Source: JAYPCI01 sp038124645
Lineage (GTDB): Bacteria; Pseudomonadota; Alphaproteobacteria; Pelagibacterales; Pelagibacteraceae
DNA length: 35,180 nucleotides
Direction of reading: 5' to 3'
Assembly: GCA_038124645.1 (NCBI GenBank)
Contig: JAYPCI010000014.1
Coordinates: 1-35,180, forward strand
Shown: positions 31,513 to 35,180 of the stretch, one piece after another
How the letters are laid out: the number at the start of each line of letters is the position of its first letter
How positions within the stretch are numbered: position 1 is the first letter of the stretch
The notes under the pieces: model-generated
What the model saw: only the letters and a program-made list of their open reading frames with translations
Database searches by the model: none
Told to the model about the DNA's origin: nothing
Made by a program: the position numbers and the translations under genes

Positions 31513-32220
31513 TTACTTCTTCTTTCCTTTTGCTGCTTCTAATTGTTTTTTTCTAAATTCAACTTTTTCTTTAATTGTTTTTCTTCTTACATCTTTCACA
31601 GACTCTCTTATAAAAACTCTTGAATTTTTAGAGCCAGGCACAGATCCTTTTATAAATATTAAATTATTTGTTTCATCAGATTTTATAATTTCTAAATTTT
31701 GAATAGTTCTTGGTTTATCGCCCATATGTCCTGCCATCTTTTTTCCCTTGAATACTCTGCCTGGATCTTGACGTTGACCTGTAGAACCGTGAGATCGATG
31801 TGAAACTGAAACACCATGTGATGCTCTAAGACCACCAAAATTATAACGTTTCATTACACCGGCAAAACCTTTACCAATTGTTTTAGCACTCACATCAACA
31901 AATTTTTTATCTTTGAATATTTCTAACCCAAATTCATTGCCTTCTTTATATTGACTGATATCAGTAACTCTAAATTCCTTTAAAACTTTTTTAGGTTCTG
32001 TATTTTTTTTAGTAAAATAACCCTTCATTTGTTTTGTAAGTTTAGAATTCTTTATTTTAAAATAACCAACTTTAATTGCGGAATATCCATTTTTTTCTGG
32101 TGTCAGCACATCTATAATTCTGCCTTTTTCTACTTTAATAACTGTTACTGGCACAGACATACCGCTTTCGGTGAACTCTCGTGTCATTCCAATTTTTGTT
32201 CCGTATAAAGCTATTGTCAT
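31513..32220 (-). CDS. rplC: 50S ribosomal protein L3
   Basis: L3 nucleates large-subunit assembly and reaches towards the peptidyl-transferase centre. The 235-aa protein has Gly-Thr-Lys-Ile-Gly-Met-Thr-Arg near the N terminus and Gly-Ser-Thr-Gly-Gln-Arg-Gln-Asp-Pro-Gly-Arg-Val-Phe-Lys-Gly-Lys-Lys-Met-Ala-Gly, which contains the glutamine methylated by PrmB in other bacteria. Two bases separate it from rpsJ. Confidence 0.98.
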   Translation of the reverse strand: MTIALYGTKIGMTREFTESGMSVPVTVIKVEKGRIIDVLTPEKNGYSAIKVGYFKIKNSKLTKQMKGYFTKKNTEPKKVLKEFRVTDISQYKEGNEFGLEIFKDKKFVDVSAKTIGKGFAGVMKRYNFGGLRASHGVSVSHRSHGSTGQRQDPGRVFKGKKMAGHMGDKPRTIQNLEIIKSDETNNLIFIKGSVPGSKNSRVFIRESVKDVRRKTIKEKVEFRKKQLEAAKGKKK

Positions 32221-32222
32221 AA

Positions 32223-32531
32223 TTAAATCTTAATTTCTATATCCACACCAGAAGCTAAATCTAGTTTCATTAATGCTTCGACTGTTTGTGGAGTTGGTTC
32301 AATAATATCGATTAATCTTTTATGTGTTCTGGTTTCAAATTGTTCTCTACTTTTTTTATCTATATGTGGTGATCTAAGTACTGTAAATTTTTCAATTCTA
32401 GTCGGCAGCGGAATAGGTCCTTTCACTTGAGCACCAGTTCTTTTTGCTGTATTTACAATTTCCTCTGTAGAAAGATCGAGGATCTTGTTATCATAAGCTT
32501 TTAAGTGAATTCTAATATTTTGTTTATCCAT
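32223..32531 (-). CDS. rpsJ: 30S ribosomal protein S10 (NusE)
   Basis: S10 is a 30S head protein and, as NusE, links RNA polymerase antitermination with ribosomes. The 102-aa protein has Arg-Ile-His-Leu-Lys-Ala-Tyr-Asp and Gly-Pro-Ile-Pro-Leu-Pro-Thr-Arg. It starts 3 bases after fusA, in the position where tuf normally intervenes in Proteobacteria. Confidence 0.98.
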   Translation of the reverse strand: MDKQNIRIHLKAYDNKILDLSTEEIVNTAKRTGAQVKGPIPLPTRIEKFTVLRSPHIDKKSREQFETRTHKRLIDIIEPTPQTVEALMKLDLASGVDIEIKI

Positions 32532-32534
32532 AAG

Positions 32535-34610
32535 TTAAGCTAATTTTTTTGTTACCTCGTCTTGAACGTTTTGTGGAACTTTTTCATAATGATCAAACTG
32601 CATGGTATATTGCGCTCGACCTTGTGACATTGATCGTAAATTATTTACATAACCAAACATATTCGCTAATGGAACTTTTGCATTAATAACTGTCGCATTA
32701 CCTCTAGGTTCAGTAGATTCAACTTGACCTCTTCGACTATTTAGATCGCCAATAACATCACCCATGTAATCTTCTGGAGTAACCACTTCGACTTTCATCA
32801 TTGGTTCTAAAAGTTTTAAAGTTGCTTTTTGACAAGCTTCTTTAAAACAAGCTCTTGATGCTATTTCAAATGCTAAAACACTAGAGTCAACGTCGTGGTG
32901 CAGTCCGTCTAAAATTGTAACTTTATAGTCTATAAGAGGAAATCCTGCCAAAATTCCAGAGTCTGCTACACCAACAATTCCTTTTTCCACGCCCGGAATA
33001 AATTCTTTGGGAATAGCTCCTCCTTTAATTTTATTTTCTACTTCTCTACCTTTGCCAGGTTCGCTTGGTTCAACACTTAATCTGACTTTGGCAAATTGTC
33101 CTGCTCCACCACTCTGTTTTTTATGGGTATACTCAAACTCTGCTGGTGATAAAATGGTTTCTCGATAAGCAACTTGTGGGGCACCAATATTTGCCTCAAC
33201 TTTAAATTCTCTTTTCATTCGATCAACGATAATATCTAAGTGTAATTCTCCCATGCCTTTAATGATAGTTTGTCCTGACTCTTCATCTGATGAAACTCTG
33301 AAAGAAGGATCTTCCTTAGCTAATCTTGCTAAAGCTTCACCCATTTTTTCTTGGTCAGCTTTAGTTTTAGGTTCAACAGCAATTTCGATAACCGGATCAG
33401 GAAATTCCATTGGTTCTAGGAGAACTTGGTTGTCCTCGTTACATAATGTGTGACCTGTAATAGTATATTTTAATCCTGCTAAAGCTACGATATCACCAGC
33501 ATTAGCTTCTTTAATATCTTCTCTAGAATTTGCATGCATTAAAAGCATTCTGCCGACACGCTCTGTTTTTTCTTTTGATGAATTTGCAATACCAGTGCCT
33601 GACTTTAAAGTACCTGAATAAATTCTAATAAACGTTAATGAACCTACATATGGGTCGTTTGCTACTTTAAACGCTAAGGCTGAAAATGGAGCACCATCAT
33701 CAAATTCCATTTTTACTTTTTCCTCTGACCCAGCTTTTGTACCTTCAATAAAACCAATATCTTTTGGGCTAGGTAAATAATCTATAACAGCATCAAGTAA
33801 AGGTTGAACGCCTTTATTTTTAAAAGCAGATCCAGTAATCACTGGCACAAAAGAGAAATTTAAGCATCCTTTTCTGATACATCTTTTTAAATCTGCTTCA
33901 CTTATTTCTTTACCATTCAAATACTCTTCCATGAGTTTTTCATCTTGTTCAACAGCAGTTTCGATTAATTCTTTTCTATATTTATCTGCCTCAGCTTTAA
34001 GATCAGCAGGAATATCAACTACATCAAATTTTGCACCTAGTGATTCATCTTGCCAAATAATTGCTTTCATTTTTACTAAATCAACAATTCCTTTAAGTGA
34101 AGACTCTATGCCAACAGGTATTTGCATAACTAACGGTTTTGCACCTAAACGATCTTTTATCATTTGCACACATCTAAAGAAGTCTGCACCAGTTCTATCT
34201 AATTTATTTACAAAACAAATTCTTGGGACTTTATATTTGTCAGCTTGTCGCCAAACAGTTTCTGATTGAGGTTCAACACCGGCAACACCATCAAAAACCG
34301 CAACAGCTCCATCCAGAACTTTTAAAGATCTTTCAACTTCAATTGTAAAATCTACGTGTCCAGGAGTATCAATAATATTAATTCGATGATCTTGCCAAAA
34401 ACAAGTTGTTGCTGCTGAAGTAATAGTGATACCACGCTCTTGTTCTTGTTCCATCCAATCCATTGTCGCTGCACCATCATGCACTTCACCAATTTTATGA
34501 CTTTTACCAGTGTAAAATAAAATTCTTTCAGTTGTAGTAGTTTTACCAGCATCAATGTGAGCCATGATTCCAATGTTTCTATATTTATCTATCGAGTGTG
34601 TTCTAGACAT
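32535..34610 (-). CDS. fusA: Elongation factor G
   Basis: EF-G drives translocation and, with RRF, ribosome recycling. The 691-aa GTPase has the P-loop Ala-His-Ile-Asp-Ala-Gly-Lys-Thr-Thr (17-25), switch II Asp-Thr-Pro-Gly-His-Val-Asp-Phe, and Asn-Lys-Leu-Asp-Arg-Thr-Gly for guanine recognition. Domains II-V follow at full length, including Gly-Met-Gly-Glu-Leu-His-Leu-Asp. Three bases separate it from rpsG upstream and rpsJ downstream. Confidence 0.98.
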   Translation of the reverse strand: MSRTHSIDKYRNIGIMAHIDAGKTTTTERILFYTGKSHKIGEVHDGAATMDWMEQEQERGITITSAATTCFWQDHRINIIDTPGHVDFTIEVERSLKVLDGAVAVFDGVAGVEPQSETVWRQADKYKVPRICFVNKLDRTGADFFRCVQMIKDRLGAKPLVMQIPVGIESSLKGIVDLVKMKAIIWQDESLGAKFDVVDIPADLKAEADKYRKELIETAVEQDEKLMEEYLNGKEISEADLKRCIRKGCLNFSFVPVITGSAFKNKGVQPLLDAVIDYLPSPKDIGFIEGTKAGSEEKVKMEFDDGAPFSALAFKVANDPYVGSLTFIRIYSGTLKSGTGIANSSKEKTERVGRMLLMHANSREDIKEANAGDIVALAGLKYTITGHTLCNEDNQVLLEPMEFPDPVIEIAVEPKTKADQEKMGEALARLAKEDPSFRVSSDEESGQTIIKGMGELHLDIIVDRMKREFKVEANIGAPQVAYRETILSPAEFEYTHKKQSGGAGQFAKVRLSVEPSEPGKGREVENKIKGGAIPKEFIPGVEKGIVGVADSGILAGFPLIDYKVTILDGLHHDVDSSVLAFEIASRACFKEACQKATLKLLEPMMKVEVVTPEDYMGDVIGDLNSRRGQVESTEPRGNATVINAKVPLANMFGYVNNLRSMSQGRAQYTMQFDHYEKVPQNVQDEVTKKLA

Positions 34611-34613
34611 AAT

Positions 34614-35084
34614 TTACCATCTAAAATGTGCAAATGCTTTGTTTGCTTCTGCCATTTTATGTGTATCCTCTCTTTTTTTAATTGCAGAGCCTTTGTTCTG
34701 TGATGCATCTAAAAGCTCACTAAAAATCTTATCAGACATTGTTTTGTTTTTTCTTTTTCTAGATGCATCCATAATCCATCTAAAAGCTAATGCTTGAGAT
34801 CTTTTTGATTTAACTTCAACGGGAACTTGATAGGTTGCACCACCGACTCTTCTTGATCTTACTTCTAAATTTGGTCTGACATTACTTATAGCATCATTAA
34901 AAACTTTAATAGGATCATTTTTAGTTTTTTCTTTAATTTTATCTAAGGCATCATATAAAATTTTTTCAGCAGTTGATTTTTTTCCATCGTACATAATAGA
35001 ATTAATAAATTTTGATATAATTAAAGAACCAAATTTAGGATCAGGGAAGATTTTTCTTTCGGGAGCTCTTTTTTTTCTAGACAT
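34614..35084 (-). CDS. rpsG: 30S ribosomal protein S7
   Basis: S7 organises the 3' major domain of 16S rRNA and contacts E-site tRNA. The 156-aa protein has the usual length, Met-Ser-Arg-Lys-Lys-Arg-Ala-Pro at the N terminus, Asp-Pro-Lys-Phe-Gly-Ser, Arg-Arg-Val-Gly-Gly-Ala-Thr-Tyr-Gln-Val-Pro-Val-Glu-Val, and the C-terminal Ala-Asn-Lys-Ala-Phe-Ala-His-Phe-Arg-Trp. Confidence 0.98.
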   Translation of the reverse strand: MSRKKRAPERKIFPDPKFGSLIISKFINSIMYDGKKSTAEKILYDALDKIKEKTKNDPIKVFNDAISNVRPNLEVRSRRVGGATYQVPVEVKSKRSQALAFRWIMDASRKRKNKTMSDKIFSELLDASQNKGSAIKKREDTHKMAEANKAFAHFRW

Positions 35085-35087
35085 AAA

Positions 35088-35180
35088 TTATTTTGGTTTT
35101 TTTGTTCCGTATAAAGATCTTCGTTTTTTTCTATTTGCTACTCCTTGCGTATCTAAATTACCTCTTAAAATATGATAACG
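35088..35180 (-). CDS. rpsL: 30S ribosomal protein S12, 3' end only
   Basis: The last 30 codons of rpsL run off the right edge of the window. They read Arg-Tyr-His-Ile-Leu-Arg-Gly-Asn-Leu-Asp-Thr-Gln-Gly-Val and end in Leu-Tyr-Gly-Thr-Lys-Lys-Pro-Lys before TAA, the typical S12 C terminus. It is too short to appear as a long open frame. The stop lies 3 bases before rpsG, so the pair forms the start of the str operon. Confidence 0.93.
   Translation of the reverse strand, partial: RYHILRGNLDTQGVANRKKRRSLYGTKKPK

Noticed and set aside
32221..32535. An E. coli-type S10 leader for L4 autoregulation
   Set aside because: rpsJ begins 3 bases after fusA, leaving no untranslated leader.
33253..33453. 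Antisense open frames inside fusA, the ribosomal genes, gatB and topA
   Set aside because: They lie opposite strongly conserved genes, show no recognisable protein pattern and have no start signals.
1..35180. CRISPR arrays, insertion sequences, phage genes or toxin-antitoxin pairs
   Set aside because: I found no spaced repeats, transposase motifs or such genes. The only long exact repeat is the 55-bp assembly overlap.

Overview
The window reads as a compact, AT-rich bacterial chromosome segment. It is most likely from a streamlined alphaproteobacterium of the SAR11-like marine type. Three things point there: the order ruvX-pyrB-pyrC'-plsY-topA beside gatCAB, an alphaproteobacterial non-catalytic dihydroorotase paralogue (PyrC'), and a str/S10/spc/alpha ribosomal cluster ending rpoA-rplQ without rpsD. 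The lineage is inferred from gene content and order and was not tested by a search. Nearly every junction is a 1-4 nt overlap or a gap of a few bases, and no stretch of 300 bases lacks a gene.

Layout. 1-914: tRNA-Arg(UCU) and a lone short FTR1-type iron permease behind a promoter with two Fur-box palindromes. 915-7201 (minus): a tightly coupled operon gatC-gatA-gatB-(trmR-like O-methyltransferase)-trhO-MATE exporter. It carries the Gln/Asn-tRNA amidotransferase and a predicted two-step tRNA wobble-uridine hydroxylation/methylation module. A 100-N gap in trhO is flanked by an exact 55-bp duplication, so it is almost certainly a scaffolding artefact, and trhO is intact once it is collapsed. 7253-13641 (plus): ruvX, pyrB, pyrC', plsY, then topA and a RidA-family gene. 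13634-19490: short blocks on alternating strands, namely galU-ugd (UDP-glucuronate synthesis), panC (pantothenate), mgtE (Mg2+ transport), lipB (lipoylation) and an RluC/D-type pseudouridine synthase. All three convergent junctions here overlap by 8-18 bp.

19496-35180 (minus): the ribosomal cluster, read from the right edge: rpsL (partial), rpsG, fusA, rpsJ, rplC, rplD, rplW, rplB, rpsS, rplV, rpsC, rplP, rpmC, rpsQ, rplN, rplX, rplE, rpsN, rpsH, rplF, rplR, rpsE, rplO, secY, adk, rpsM, rpsK, rpoA, rplQ, then the pseudouridine synthase gene. The usual tuf (between fusA and rpsJ) and rpmD (between rpsE and rplO) are absent. A good internal promoter sits between adk and rpsM.

The window is mostly core housekeeping sequence, and I found no unknown multi-gene defence or mobile system. 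The points most worth following are the TrmR-like/TrhO pair, the false gap, the Fur-controlled permease with a possibly leaderless transcript, the PyrC' pseudoenzyme, the missing tuf and rpmD, and the lack of Shine-Dalgarno sequences at operon-leading genes.
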